From the NCBI GenBank assembly GCA_902570675.1, contig CACFYZ010000002.1, positions 1-64,000 on the forward strand: 64,000 nt of DNA. The letters run 5' to 3'. The notes under the pieces are model-generated. The model worked only from the letters and a program-made list of their open reading frames with translations. It was not told where the DNA came from and searched no databases. Below, piece by piece: positions 20,164-31,369 of this stretch. Position 1 is the stretch's first letter; each line of letters begins with the position of its first letter. Position numbers and translations under genes: made by a program. This stretch comes from an uncultured Pelagibacteraceae bacterium (GTDB lineage Bacteria; Pseudomonadota; Alphaproteobacteria; Pelagibacterales; AG-422-B15).

Positions 20164-21379
20164 TGTTCAATATTCCTCTAATCTCCATCTTTGATGCTTT
20201 ATAAGCAGGATAAATTGTTGATATTATCGATACACCAAGAGCAAATAAAATAATAATTACAATTTGCTCAATATCTATGCTGGTAGGCATTTTATCTAAA
20301 TAATAAAATTCAGCAGGAAATAAATTTAAATTGAATGTTTGATTCAATAAATTGCGTATTGCATCAATATTAATTGTAAACAAAACACCTATAATAGTGC
20401 CTATAATAGTTCCGCTTACACCAATTATAGAGCCAACTAGTAAAAATATTCTTAAAATTGATAAATCACTTGAACCAATTGTTTTTAAAACAGCAATTTC
20501 TTTTGATTTATTCTGCACTAAAATAAATAAACTTGTAATCACATTAAATGCCGCAATAATTACAATTAGAGAAAGAACCCAGAACATAAGCTCTCTTTCT
20601 GTGGCGAGGACTTCCCAAAATGAACTGTTTACCTCTATCCAATCACGTATATAAAAGTTATCTGTATAAATTTGATTTAATTGGTTCTTAACTTTATCAA
20701 GCTCAGCAAGATCATGAAGGTGAATTTCAATTGTAGAAATTTTATTTTCGATACTTAATAGTTCCTGAATATTTTTAAGATCTATAAATGCAAAATTTTT
20801 ATCATACTCACTCATTCCAGATAAAAATATACCAGCTACATTAAACGTATCAGTCTTTGGAATATTTCCAATTGGTGTTGAGATTAAATTTGCTGTTAAT
20901 AGTTTTATTTTATCTCCTGAAGAAACTCCTAAGGTTCTAGCTAAGCCTGAGCCAAGTATTATTGATTTATTATCCAAAAAATTTTTCTTTGTGGAATTCT
21001 CAATGAATGGATAATTCTCAATATTTTTACTATTAATAGATTTAACTATTGCTCCATTTGTGTTTTGATCAGATGATATAAGTGCTTGAAGTGTTAAAAC
21101 AGGATCCTCAAATTTAATGTCTTGAATATGAGAAAGATCTTTATCGTGGACGAAATAATTATCATAATTTTGAACAAAAATATGACCATTAAAGCCAATT
21201 ATTCTATTTTTTAACTCTAAGTGGAAACCATTCATAACAGACATCACAATTATTAGAGTTGCTACACCAATACATATTCCTATGAAAGACAGCCATGAAA
21301 TAAGTGATAAAAGCCCTCCCTTTCTTAGAGGAACCAAGTATCTATATGCTACAAATCTCTCAAAATAATTGAATGGCAC
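20156..21379 (-). CDS. lolC: lipoprotein-releasing system transmembrane protein LolC/LolE
   Basis: FERFVAYRYLVPLRKGGLLSLISWLSFIGICIGVATLIIVMSVMNGF, FtsX-like TM segments. Confidence 0.9.
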   Translation of the reverse strand: MPFNYFERFVAYRYLVPLRKGGLLSLISWLSFIGICIGVATLIIVMSVMNGFHLELKNRIIGFNGHIFVQNYDNYFVHDKDLSHIQDIKFEDPVLTLQALISSDQNTNGAIVKSINSKNIENYPFIENSTKKNFLDNKSIILGSGLARTLGVSSGDKIKLLTANLISTPIGNIPKTDTFNVAGIFLSGMSEYDKNFAFIDLKNIQELLSIENKISTIEIHLHDLAELDKVKNQLNQIYTDNFYIRDWIEVNSSFWEVLATERELMFWVLSLIVIIAAFNVITSLFILVQNKSKEIAVLKTIGSSDLSILRIFLLVGSIIGVSGTIIGTIIGVLFTINIDAIRNLLNQTFNLNLFPAEFYYLDKMPTSIDIEQIVIIILFALGVSIISTIYPAYKASKMEIRGILNNV

Positions 21380-21380
21380 T

Positions 21381-22706
21381 TTAAGTATTCAGTTTATCAA
21401 TGAAATTGCTTAAATTTGAAATTTTAATAAGCTCTGTAGCACTAGTTTTTCTATTTTTGTATTCAACAACATTTTCAGATGAGGCTTTAGAACCAATGAT
21501 AATTTGGTGAGGTATTCCAATTAGATCAATGCGTGAAAATTTAACACCAGGATTATCTTTTTTATCATCATAAAGTACTTCATAATTTTTATTTAATAAC
21601 AAGTACAGTTCATTAGCTACCTTGGTTACCTTTTCATCTTTTGGTTTTAAATTGACCAAACCAATTTTAAAAGGCGCAACTACTTCAGGCCATATAATTC
21701 CATTTTCATCGTGTGATGACTCAATTATCGCTCCCACCAATCTTGAAATGCCAATTCCGTAAGAGCCCATATGAACAGATTTTTCTACACCATCAGAATC
21801 AAGTACATTCGCTTTCATAATTTTTGAGTATTTAGTCCCAAAATTAAAAATATGACCTACTTCAATTCCTTTTGAGTGCATTTGGTATTTCCGATCAACT
21901 ATCTCATCAAACTTTTCCCTATTAAATTTATCGTCTGAAGCTGAATAATAACTTTTGAATTTATTTACATGACTGGCTAAATCTTCAGAATAATCAATCT
22001 TATTTATTTGGTCACCTTCTTTAAGAATTCTCTCATCAAAATAAATATCACTTTCTCCTGTTTGTGAAATAATGATAAATTCGTGAGATAGATCTCCTCC
22101 TATAGGGCCCGTATCTGCTGCCATAGGAATTGCTTTTAGCCCTAAGCGTTCAAATGTTTTGAGATAGCAAATAAAAAACCTATTATACGATTCTTCTGAA
22201 CTTATACTATCAATATCAAATGAATAAGCATCTTTCATAAGGAATTCTCTTCCGCGCATTACTCCAAATCTTGGCCTAAGTTCATCTCTAAATTTCCATT
22301 GTATATGATAGAGAAGTTGAGGCAGCTCCTTATATGATTTAATTGAACTTCTAAAAATGTCAGTTATTTGTTCTTCATTAGTTGGACCGTATAGCATCTC
22401 TCTGTTTTGACGATCATTAATTCTAAGCATCTCTTTTCCATAATCTTCATATCTTTCGCTTTCTTTCCACAAGTCTGCTGGTTGAATGGTTGGCATTAAA
22501 ATTTCATTTACCCCAGCAATGTCTTGTTCTTCTCTAACGATATTTTCAATTTTTTTTAAAACTTTAAGACCAAGTGGTAACCATGAATAAATACCTGAAC
22601 TTGATTGTTTGATCATGCCTGATCGTAGCATATATTTATGAGATATAATCTCAGCATCACTGGGGGTTTCTTTTAAAACTGGCAAAAAATAACTAGATAA
22701 CTTCAT
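21381..22706 (-). CDS. proS: prolyl-tRNA synthetase (short alphaproteobacterial form)
   Basis: HKYMLRSGMIKQSSSGIYSWLPLG, GPTNEEQITDIFR, LRPRFGVMRGREFLMKDAYSF. Confidence 0.96.
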   Translation of the reverse strand: MKLSSYFLPVLKETPSDAEIISHKYMLRSGMIKQSSSGIYSWLPLGLKVLKKIENIVREEQDIAGVNEILMPTIQPADLWKESERYEDYGKEMLRINDRQNREMLYGPTNEEQITDIFRSSIKSYKELPQLLYHIQWKFRDELRPRFGVMRGREFLMKDAYSFDIDSISSEESYNRFFICYLKTFERLGLKAIPMAADTGPIGGDLSHEFIIISQTGESDIYFDERILKEGDQINKIDYSEDLASHVNKFKSYYSASDDKFNREKFDEIVDRKYQMHSKGIEVGHIFNFGTKYSKIMKANVLDSDGVEKSVHMGSYGIGISRLVGAIIESSHDENGIIWPEVVAPFKIGLVNLKPKDEKVTKVANELYLLLNKNYEVLYDDKKDNPGVKFSRIDLIGIPHQIIIGSKASSENVVEYKNRKTSATELIKISNLSNFIDKLNT

Positions 22707-22962
22707 CCATGTAAAAAAGTTTTAAGATAAACATCAAAAAACCATCATTATTTAGAAATATGTATATGATAGACCAGATTGCTATCGATACAATTGTTGT
22801 AACAAGAAATTTTTTAAATAATTGTGGATTATTGGGCGCTCCTGGATCCTCGCCATCAATTCCATTACTAACATCGCTGTTTTTTATATTAATGGGTAGA
22901 GATAGAAAAAATATTAACCACCAGATTAAGAGAAATATAATTATAGATCCTGTAATCCCCAA
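22693..22962 (-). CDS. DUF1467 family membrane protein
   Basis: Two TM helices, WLIFFLSLPINIK...DPGAPNNPQLFKKFLVTT; conserved location between proS and mce. Confidence 0.8.
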   Translation of the reverse strand: MGITGSIIIFLLIWWLIFFLSLPINIKNSDVSNGIDGEDPGAPNNPQLFKKFLVTTIVSIAIWSIIYIFLNNDGFLMFILKLFYMDEVI

Positions 22963-22965
22963 TTT

Positions 22966-23370
22966 TTAAACTTCTTCAAGTTCAATCAGGGTACCATTAC
23001 AACTTTTAGGATGCAAAAATACCACGGGCTTTCCATGTGCTCCAATTCTTGGTTTACCTGTTCCAGTAATTGATACCTCGTGCGTATTTAATTTATCAAT
23101 TGCTGCATTAATATTATGAACTTCAAGGCAGATATGGTGCATTCCACCTTTTGGGTTGTTATTAATAAAGTTTTTTATTGGCGAGTCCTCGCCCAAAACT
23201 TCCAATAGCTCTATTTTTGTATTACCAAGATCAATGAAAACTGTTGTGACTCCATGATCTGGTTGCTCTACCGGGTCAGATACTTTAGCGCCAAATATAT
23301 TTTTGTATTGTTCTGCAGCCTCTTTAATATTTGGAACTGCAATTGCTATATGATTTAATTTTCCGATCAT
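22966..23370 (-). CDS. mce: methylmalonyl-CoA epimerase
   Basis: KLNHIAIAVPNIKEA, GGMHHICLEV, VFLHPKSCNGTLIELEE glyoxalase-fold motifs. Confidence 0.93.
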   Translation of the reverse strand: MIGKLNHIAIAVPNIKEAAEQYKNIFGAKVSDPVEQPDHGVTTVFIDLGNTKIELLEVLGEDSPIKNFINNNPKGGMHHICLEVHNINAAIDKLNTHEVSITGTGKPRIGAHGKPVVFLHPKSCNGTLIELEEV

Positions 23371-23375
23371 GTATA

Positions 23376-25043
23376 TTAGATATGAACAATACTTATGTTT
23401 GTCAAAGGTTTTTTGCGTGCATGCTTATAAATAAAGTTACGTGATAATGTTTCTAACTTTTGATGGACTTTTTTTTCTTTTTTTGAAATATTGGATTTAT
23501 CATCAAAAAATTTATAAATTTCTTCCTCTAACAAATAAACCATTTCGTCATTATCATATTCTTCATCACTCACAATTCCACTTGTAAAAATAATTGGAGT
23601 TTCCTTCAGATTCATCTTTTTGTCTAAGAGACAAGTAATATTCAAAACACCATTATAACTCATCTTTTTGCGATCTTTCATATGACTACTGTCGCTTTGA
23701 ACTAATCTATTTCCATCTAAATATTGTCTTCCAGACTTACATTGATCAAATATATATGGTGGTCCTGGTGCAATTTGTAAAATATCTCCATTAGAGATAA
23801 GCATGGGATATTTTATTCCCATTTCTTTTGCCAGATTTGAATGTCTTTTTAGATGTCGGTGTTCACCATGTACTGGTACTGATATATTAGGATTAATATA
23901 GTTATACATATCAATCATCTCCTCTAAACATGGATGGCCAGAAACGTGTATATCTTCATCATATTCTGTTATCACATTTGCTCCAAGTTCAGACAAACGA
24001 TTAAATAATTGAAAGATTTTTTTTTCATTACCCGGAATTATTTTAGAAGAAAATACAATTGTATCATCTTGATCTATATCAACATGGGGAAAGTCCTGAT
24101 TGGCAATCCTCATCATTGCTCCTCTCGGCTCTCCTTGACTGCCAGTGCATAAGTATAAAACCTCTTCTTTTCTTTTTTTAGAAGCTTCTTTTTCAGATAA
24201 GATAATATCTATTTCTGCTAAAATGCCATTTTGCCTAGCTACAGATATCATTCTGTGCATTGATCTTCCTAGTACAACTAGTGATCTTTTTGACTCCTTA
24301 GCAGCAGCGGCAATAGTCTCAAGACGCGCTACATTTGATGCAAAAGATGTTACGAAGACTCTATTTTTCTGATGTTTTATAAGATTAATGAGGTTTCCCT
24401 TCACCTCAGACTCTGAGCCTGACCTGCCTTTGGTTAAAACATTTGTTGAGTCACAAATCATGGCTAGTATTTCTTTCGAGTTTGATTTAAGGGTGTCTAA
24501 ATCTATTGTCTCTCCAACAACAGGATCGAGATCAATCTTCCAGTCCCCTGTGTGATAAACTGTTCCAAGTTTAGTTTTAATGAAGATTGAATTTGGCTCA
24601 GGAATTGAGTGAGTTAATGTTTGAAATTTTAATTCAAAAGGGTTGATTTTGATTTCTGATGACAAATCGATGGTATTTAAATACCCCTCATGATTTATGC
24701 CCCTTTCCTCAAACTTGAGCTTGATAATAGAGGAAGTAAAAGGAGTTGCGTAAATAGGACATTTTAAATCTGGCCATAAATAAGCTAATCCTCCTACGTG
24801 ATCTTCATGGGCATGTGTGATAATTATAGCTTGTAGATTTTCCCGTCTTTCTTTTATGAATTCATGGTCTGGTAGTATAATATCAATCCCCGGGGTTGTG
24901 TCATCGCCAAATGTGATGCCTACATCGACAATTATCCATTTCATATCATCTATTTCATTACCATAACCATACAGATTCATGTTCATCCCAATTTCACCAG
25001 TTCCACCCAATGGAAGAAAAACTAATTTATTATTTTTACTCAT
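23376..25043 (-). CDS. rnj: ribonuclease J
   Basis: ITHAHEDHVGGLAYLWP, CTGSQGEPRGAMMRIA, SGHPCLEEMIDMYNYINP. Confidence 0.94.
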   Translation of the reverse strand: MSKNNKLVFLPLGGTGEIGMNMNLYGYGNEIDDMKWIIVDVGITFGDDTTPGIDIILPDHEFIKERRENLQAIIITHAHEDHVGGLAYLWPDLKCPIYATPFTSSIIKLKFEERGINHEGYLNTIDLSSEIKINPFELKFQTLTHSIPEPNSIFIKTKLGTVYHTGDWKIDLDPVVGETIDLDTLKSNSKEILAMICDSTNVLTKGRSGSESEVKGNLINLIKHQKNRVFVTSFASNVARLETIAAAAKESKRSLVVLGRSMHRMISVARQNGILAEIDIILSEKEASKKRKEEVLYLCTGSQGEPRGAMMRIANQDFPHVDIDQDDTIVFSSKIIPGNEKKIFQLFNRLSELGANVITEYDEDIHVSGHPCLEEMIDMYNYINPNISVPVHGEHRHLKRHSNLAKEMGIKYPMLISNGDILQIAPGPPYIFDQCKSGRQYLDGNRLVQSDSSHMKDRKKMSYNGVLNITCLLDKKMNLKETPIIFTSGIVSDEEYDNDEMVYLLEEEIYKFFDDKSNISKKEKKVHQKLETLSRNFIYKHARKKPLTNISIVHI

Positions 25044-25801
25044 TCTATACTTTCACTAATTATGCTTAGACCTCTTAGAGTAAGGTCGTAGTCAAAATAA
25101 TTAATACATTCGAGATCATTTTCAAACAATCTTGATAACCCTCCTGTTGCAAGAGTATTAGCATCTGCTAAATTTTTACTTCTTTTAAGTTTTCTTACTA
25201 ATCCCTCAATCATGCTTATGTAACCCCAGTAAATACCAGACTCCATGGCTTGGATGGTGTTTTTTCCAATTAACTGATTAGATTTCTTAAATTTAATTAG
25301 TGGAAGCATAGCTGTTCCTTCTGAAAGTGACTTAATAGATAAATTTACCCCAGGACAAATCATTCCTCCAGAATATTTGCCTTCATAATTTACCACATCA
25401 ATTGTTGTGGCTGTTCCAAAATCAACAATTATAATCGGGGATGAATATTTTACTTTTGCTGCTATAGCATTAATAATCCTATCGTCTCCAACCTCATTTG
25501 GGTTTTCTAAATCAAATTCAATAAATCTACGTAAATAATCAGTGCTGACATTAAATATCTTAATTTCTTTCGATATGACTGATATTATTTTATTAAGATG
25601 ATGCTCTGCAACTGGTACAACGCCTGATATGACCACAATCTCGCCGCCTTTGATGAAATTCTGAATAATATTAATTAGATTATCACTGGCTTTGATTTCT
25701 AATAGTTCTCTTGTTTCAATTCTAAGCTGGTCAATAATTTTATCTTTATCTAATCTTCCTAAAAGAGCATTTGTATTGCCAATATCGACTACAATTTTCA
25801 T
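25040..25801 (-). CDS. coaX: type III pantothenate kinase (track ORF extends to 25831; MKIVVDIGNTN start preferred)
   Basis: VVDIGNTNALLG, NEVGDDRIINAIAA, VDFGTATTIDVV, GGMICPGVNLS. Confidence 0.93.
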   Translation of the reverse strand: MKIVVDIGNTNALLGRLDKDKIIDQLRIETRELLEIKASDNLINIIQNFIKGGEIVVISGVVPVAEHHLNKIISVISKEIKIFNVSTDYLRRFIEFDLENPNEVGDDRIINAIAAKVKYSSPIIIVDFGTATTIDVVNYEGKYSGGMICPGVNLSIKSLSEGTAMLPLIKFKKSNQLIGKNTIQAMESGIYWGYISMIEGLVRKLKRSKNLADANTLATGGLSRLFENDLECINYFDYDLTLRGLSIISESIE

Positions 25802-25802
25802 T

Positions 25803-26540
25803 TTAATATCGAAATGATATTTCCCCAGCACTAAATTTCATCACATTATTATCAGTATTTATCAATATTTCAAAATCATCTGTAATATCATCAAATGTAC
25901 CTGTGTATTCCTCGCTATTTAAAACCAAAGTTATTTGATCATTATATCGCCAAGAATACTTTTTATATAATTCGATTAAGTCACGATGCTTATTTAACTT
26001 AATCATATTTAAATAATAAAAAAAGCACTTATTCAATAGATGAATAATATTCTTCAAACCGACACTTTTGTTTACGATAGAATTTAAATACGTAGTTTTA
26101 AAATTTTGAATATTAGGACTAGAGGTAATATTAATACCTATACCAATAATTGAAAATTGTTTGTGAGCTGTAAGAGTATTCTCAATTAATATCCCAGAAA
26201 TTTTTGCATTATTATATAGTATATCATTTGGCCATTTAATTTTTAAAAGTTCTTTATCCTCTATTAATTCAGAAATACATTCATAAACAGATAAAGATGA
26301 AATACATGAAATCAAAGGAAGCTTACTTAATGGAAATTCTATCGGAAGCGCTAGAGAGATGAGTAGATTGCCCGTTTCCGATAGCCATTCCTTTTCGTTG
26401 CGGCCCCTACCAGCTGTTTGATAGTCAGCTTGTACCCATACTGGATCTTTTATAACATTTGCCTCTATCAGTCTTTTACATTCTGTGTTGGTACTATCTA
26501 ATTCTTCAAAATGAATAATCTTAGGTTCCAAATTATCCAT
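25803..26540 (-). CDS. birA: biotin--[acetyl-CoA-carboxylase] ligase
   Basis: ELDSTNTECKRL, AGRGRNEKEWLSETGNLLISL, KWPNDILYNNAKISGILIE. Confidence 0.93.
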   Translation of the reverse strand: MDNLEPKIIHFEELDSTNTECKRLIEANVIKDPVWVQADYQTAGRGRNEKEWLSETGNLLISLALPIEFPLSKLPLISCISSLSVYECISELIEDKELLKIKWPNDILYNNAKISGILIENTLTAHKQFSIIGIGINITSSPNIQNFKTTYLNSIVNKSVGLKNIIHLLNKCFFYYLNMIKLNKHRDLIELYKKYSWRYNDQITLVLNSEEYTGTFDDITDDFEILINTDNNVMKFSAGEISFRY

Positions 26541-26543
26541 TAC

Positions 26544-27953
26544 TTAGAAAAAAGACCTGACTGCATATTCTGCTACACTAAGTACAGGTACAGGATATAT
26601 AAAGAATGCAATTATTAAAAATGAAGAGGTGTAAAATAATATATTCAAAGATCTTATCGAAAAACCATCAAATTCATCTTTAGGTTCATCAAAATAAATA
26701 ATCTTTACAATACGTAAATAATAAAATGCACTTATAACACTTGCTATAATACCAATGACCGCCAAGAAAGTCATATTGCTTTCTATGGCTGCCACAAAAA
26801 TATAAAATTTCCCAAAAAAACCAGCAAGTGGTGGAATGCCTGCTAAAGAAAACATCAAAAGAGCAATTAAAATAGTTGAGAACGGATGGTTTTTGTACAT
26901 GCCAGACATGTCTGAAATATTTTCAAAATAGGCATCATTTCTCTTTAAAGACAAAATGAATGAAAAAGCTGCTATGTTCATTATCAAGTAAATCATTAAA
27001 TAAATTACTAACGACCTTAGTCCTTCACTTGAAACGCAAGCAACACCAATTAATGCAAATCCTATATGACCTATCGAACTATAAGCCATAAGTCTTTTTA
27101 TATTTTTTTGAGCTATAGCTGCAAAAGCAGCAAATGCCATTGAAGCTATAGAAATAAAAAATATTATCTGTTGCCAATCCAAATAGATTTCACCGAATGA
27201 GTTAAGTAAAAAGCGAACCAAAAGCCCCATAGCTGCGACCTTAGGAGCAAGAGCAAAGAAACCAGTAATTGGTGTAGGAGCTCCTTGATAAACATCTGGA
27301 GTCCACATATGAAATGGTACAGCCGAGATCTTGAAAGCTAGTCCTGCAGAGACAAAGACTATTCCTAGCAATAGACCCAAACTTTCAGTGTCATAATTTA
27401 CAGCAATAAGATTAAAATTAGTATTACCAGAAAAGCCGTAAATATATGATATACCAAATAGTAATAGGCCAGACGATAAAGCCCCTAAAATAAAATATTT
27501 TATTCCAGCTTCAGAGGATAAGAGACTATTTCTGTTTAAGGCTGCCAACACATAAAGGCTTAGAGATTGAAGCTCTAATCCAATAAACATTGAAAGCAAA
27601 TCATTTGAAGAGACCATGACCATCATACCGAGTGTGGCAAAAATTATTAAAATTGGAAATTCATAAAAATCTATATGCAAGTCTTCTTTACTGGAAATAA
27701 ACATCATCAATGAAGCAATTGAACCAATTAAAATCATTGATTTGAATACAGTTGAAAATTCATCAATCACATAACTGTTATCAAATATTGATTGGTACGG
27801 TTGATTGATTATTAATATCAATCCAATAAGTAATGAAATAATTGAAAGATTATTTATCAATCTTATATTTTTTATAAACAATCCTAATATTAATAAAATA
27901 GTTGCAACCACAAATAAAAATACTTCAGGTAACAAGTATAAAAAGTTTTCCAT
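26544..27953 (-). CDS. nuoN: NADH-quinone oxidoreductase subunit N
   Basis: Proton-pump membrane subunit; FKISAVPFHMWTPDVYQGAPTPITGF; operon position. Confidence 0.96.
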   Translation of the reverse strand: MENFLYLLPEVFLFVVATILLILGLFIKNIRLINNLSIISLLIGLILIINQPYQSIFDNSYVIDEFSTVFKSMILIGSIASLMMFISSKEDLHIDFYEFPILIIFATLGMMVMVSSNDLLSMFIGLELQSLSLYVLAALNRNSLLSSEAGIKYFILGALSSGLLLFGISYIYGFSGNTNFNLIAVNYDTESLGLLLGIVFVSAGLAFKISAVPFHMWTPDVYQGAPTPITGFFALAPKVAAMGLLVRFLLNSFGEIYLDWQQIIFFISIASMAFAAFAAIAQKNIKRLMAYSSIGHIGFALIGVACVSSEGLRSLVIYLMIYLIMNIAAFSFILSLKRNDAYFENISDMSGMYKNHPFSTILIALLMFSLAGIPPLAGFFGKFYIFVAAIESNMTFLAVIGIIASVISAFYYLRIVKIIYFDEPKDEFDGFSIRSLNILFYTSSFLIIAFFIYPVPVLSVAEYAVRSFF

Positions 27954-27957
27954 AATC

Positions 27958-29439
27958 TTATCTTAATTTATTTTCTATTTGGCTTACAATTTTCTTTGTT
28001 GATGGCTCAATAATGTCAATTACTGGTTTTGGAAAAATGCCAATTAAAATGGTGAGTACAAGTAAAGGGGCAAATATTAAAATTTCTCTTCTAGTTAAAT
28101 CAACCATTTCAGATAATTCATCTTTGATCAATGCACCAAAAATTATACGTCTATATAACCACAAAGAATATGTCGCCGCTAAGACCACACCAGTTGTGGC
28201 AAAAACTGCAAAATATGTATTAATACTAAATATTGACAGTAGAACTAAAAATTCACCGACAAAACCACTAGTTCCTGGCAATCCAAGACTTGCTAAAATA
28301 AAAACCATAAAGCTGAAAGCATAAATCGGCATCTTGTTAACAAGTCCACCATACCTTGAGATATCTCTTGTGTGCAGTCGATCATATACTACTCCAACAC
28401 ATAGGAAGAGTGCAGCTGAGACAATGCCATGGCTTATCATTTGAATAATACCACCCTCAATACCCTGAACTGTGAATGTGAATATTCCTAATGTTACAAA
28501 ACCCATATGCGCTACGGAAGAATAAGCTATTAATTTTTTCATATCTTCTTGAACAAGTGCTATTAGTGATGTGACGATAATTGCTATTACGCTTAAAGCA
28601 AAAATAAATGGTGCAAAAAGTTCTGAAGCTTCTGGAAAAAAACCAATCGAAAATCTTATGAATCCATAACCAGCCATTTTCAATAAAACCCCTGCTAATA
28701 TGACGGAACCAGCTGTAGGGGCCTCAACGTGCGCATCGGGCAACCAAGTATGAAAAGGCCACATTGGGATTTTAACCATAAATGAAGCAAAAAAAGCTAA
28801 CCATAAAATAATTTGTTCATTTCGGGTAAAATTATAATTTAACAATGTCTCAACATTAGTTGTTCCAGTCTGAATAAAAATATAGATAATTGCTAGTAGC
28901 ATAAAAACGGACCCTGCTAATGTGTATAAAAAGAATTTAAATGTTGAATAAACTCTTCGCTCCCCACCCCAAATTCCAATAATTAAGAACATTGGTATCA
29001 ATCCACCCTCAAAAAAAAGATAAAATAAAACTAAATCAAGTGAGCAAAATACACCTATCATAAAGGTCTCTAGTGCCAAAAAAGAAATCAGATACTCTTT
29101 AATTGAAAATTTTATGCTCTCGTAACTTGCAAGTATACATAATGGTACAAGCATAGTTGTCAAAACAACAAAAAGAACCGAGATTCCATCGACGCCTAAA
29201 TGATATGTTATTCCATTTTCAATCCAAAAATATTGTTCAACAAATTGAAAATCAGGATCGTTTTGATCAAATGAAAATAATAAATATAGAGAAATAATAA
29301 AATTAATAAAAGAAATCCACAACGCTGTCAGTTTTAAATTATTAGAGCTTTGATCAGAATTGTTTCTTATTAAAAGCATAAATAATATGCCAATGATTGG
29401 TAAGAAAATAAGAATACTAAGTAATGGGATTTGACTCAT
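27958..29439 (-). CDS. nuoM: NADH-quinone oxidoreductase subunit M
   Basis: VKIPMWPFHTWLPDAHVEAPTAGSVILAGVLLKMAGYG. Confidence 0.97.
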   Translation of the reverse strand: MSQIPLLSILIFLPIIGILFMLLIRNNSDQSSNNLKLTALWISFINFIISLYLLFSFDQNDPDFQFVEQYFWIENGITYHLGVDGISVLFVVLTTMLVPLCILASYESIKFSIKEYLISFLALETFMIGVFCSLDLVLFYLFFEGGLIPMFLIIGIWGGERRVYSTFKFFLYTLAGSVFMLLAIIYIFIQTGTTNVETLLNYNFTRNEQIILWLAFFASFMVKIPMWPFHTWLPDAHVEAPTAGSVILAGVLLKMAGYGFIRFSIGFFPEASELFAPFIFALSVIAIIVTSLIALVQEDMKKLIAYSSVAHMGFVTLGIFTFTVQGIEGGIIQMISHGIVSAALFLCVGVVYDRLHTRDISRYGGLVNKMPIYAFSFMVFILASLGLPGTSGFVGEFLVLLSIFSINTYFAVFATTGVVLAATYSLWLYRRIIFGALIKDELSEMVDLTRREILIFAPLLVLTILIGIFPKPVIDIIEPSTKKIVSQIENKLR

Positions 29440-29441
29440 GT

Positions 29442-31364
29442 CTAAAATCTAAAAATTATTAATGTTATTATTAATGAAAGGCCTATGAGTATCGCAAAAG
29501 CATAATGATATATAAAGCCTGACTGCACTTGTTTTGTTCTGTTTGATATTTTCGTTACGGTTGAGGCAATTCCGTTTGGTCCAAAGCCATCAATTATAAC
29601 CCCATCTATGACTCTCCAAAAAAAACGACCAACACGAAGAGCCGGCACAACAATCAATAAATTGTATAACTCATCAAAATACCACTTATTTAATAAAAAT
29701 TTATACAGAGGCATGTTCAATTCAGCGATATTTTTAGCTAGATTAGATTTTTTAAAATACATCGACCAAGCAATGAAAAAACCAACAATTCCTAAAAAAG
29801 CAGGAAGGTAATAAATTAGCAATGGAATACTGTCGTGATCTAAGTGATGAACAACGATTGAATTATTCCAAAAACTATCACTATAATATCCAATAAAGTA
29901 ACCTTTGAATAAAAAGCCAAAAAACAAAGCACCAATTGCGAGTAAAATTAATGGAATCAACATAATAGATGAAGATTCATGAACTTTTCTGTAATCCTCT
30001 TCTGACATTCTTGTTTCACCATTAAACACAAGAAACATGAGTCGCCATGAGTAAAATGAAGTCATAACCACTCCAACAGTCAGTAATATATATGCGTAAT
30101 CAGCAAATAATGAATTTGATAAGTAAGCACTTTCTATAATTGCGTCTTTTGAGTAATAGCCTGATGTAAATGGAAATCCCATTAGAGAAATTGTTCCAAT
30201 AATCATCATTATTTGTGTAATCGGAATATAATTACTTATTCCTCCCATTTTTCGTATGTCTTGTTCTTCATGCACAGCATGAATAACCGAACCTGCTCCA
30301 AGAAATAAAAGAGCCTTAAAAAATGCATGTGTAAATAAGTGAAACATTGCTACCCCATAAGCTCCGAGACCTGCGGCAACAAACATGTAACCAAGTTGAC
30401 TGCATGTTGAATATGCAATAACTCTTTTAATGTCATTTTGTACTAAGCCAACAGTTGCCGCAAAGAAAGCTGTGCTAGCACCAATCAGGACAACAAAATT
30501 CATAGCAATTGGAGCTAGTTCAAATAAAGGTGAGCATCTGACAACCAAAAATACACCAGCTGTTACCATGGTAGCTGCATGGATAAGCGCTGAAACGGGT
30601 GTTGGCCCCTCCATAGCATCAGGCAACCATGTGTGAAGGAAAAGTTGTGCAGATTTACCCATAGCACCTATAAAAAGAAAAATACAAATTAAAGTTAAGG
30701 CATGAATTTCGTAACCAAAAAATTTAAAACTAGCATCTTTCACACTGTCTGCATTAGCCAATACCTCACTATATTCTATACTTCCGAATAAAATAAAAAT
30801 TGTAAAAATTCCAAGTGCAAGACCAAAATCTCCAATACGATTTACAACAAATGCTTTTATTGCAGCGGCATTGGCCGATGGTTTTTTGTACCAAAAGCCT
30901 ATCAGTAAATATGAAGCAAGTCCGACTCCTTCCCAGCCAAAAAATAGTTGAAGAAAGTTATCTGCAGTTACAAGCATTATCATAGCAAAGGTAAATAGAG
31001 ACAAGTATCCCATAAAACGAGGCTTGGAGGAGTCATGAGACATGTAACCTATCGAATAAATATGTACCAGAGCTGAAACAGTAGTAATAACCACAAGCAT
31101 CACACGTGTTACTGTATCTAAATAAATTGACCAATCCGCATTAAATGATCCCGAGGAGATCCAGTTAAACAATTTTATGGAAACAATATCTGCGTTATTA
31201 AGGTTTGTAAGGAGAAGATAGAAAGAGAAGATTGAAGCTAAAATTATTAACGATGAGGTAATAATCTCTGATAATCGGTCAACAGTAGAATTGGATTTTA
31301 AAAAAGACATTCCGCAAGCAAGAATGAATCCAAGTAATGGAAATAATACAATACTATGAGCCAT
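29442..31364 (-). CDS. nuoL: NADH-quinone oxidoreductase subunit L
   Basis: GKSAQLFLHTWLPDAMEGPTPVSALIHAATMVTAGVFLV. Confidence 0.97.
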   Translation of the reverse strand: MAHSIVLFPLLGFILACGMSFLKSNSTVDRLSEIITSSLIILASIFSFYLLLTNLNNADIVSIKLFNWISSGSFNADWSIYLDTVTRVMLVVITTVSALVHIYSIGYMSHDSSKPRFMGYLSLFTFAMIMLVTADNFLQLFFGWEGVGLASYLLIGFWYKKPSANAAAIKAFVVNRIGDFGLALGIFTIFILFGSIEYSEVLANADSVKDASFKFFGYEIHALTLICIFLFIGAMGKSAQLFLHTWLPDAMEGPTPVSALIHAATMVTAGVFLVVRCSPLFELAPIAMNFVVLIGASTAFFAATVGLVQNDIKRVIAYSTCSQLGYMFVAAGLGAYGVAMFHLFTHAFFKALLFLGAGSVIHAVHEEQDIRKMGGISNYIPITQIMMIIGTISLMGFPFTSGYYSKDAIIESAYLSNSLFADYAYILLTVGVVMTSFYSWRLMFLVFNGETRMSEEDYRKVHESSSIMLIPLILLAIGALFFGFLFKGYFIGYYSDSFWNNSIVVHHLDHDSIPLLIYYLPAFLGIVGFFIAWSMYFKKSNLAKNIAELNMPLYKFLLNKWYFDELYNLLIVVPALRVGRFFWRVIDGVIIDGFGPNGIASTVTKISNRTKQVQSGFIYHYAFAILIGLSLIITLIIFRF

Positions 31365-31369
31365 TAAGT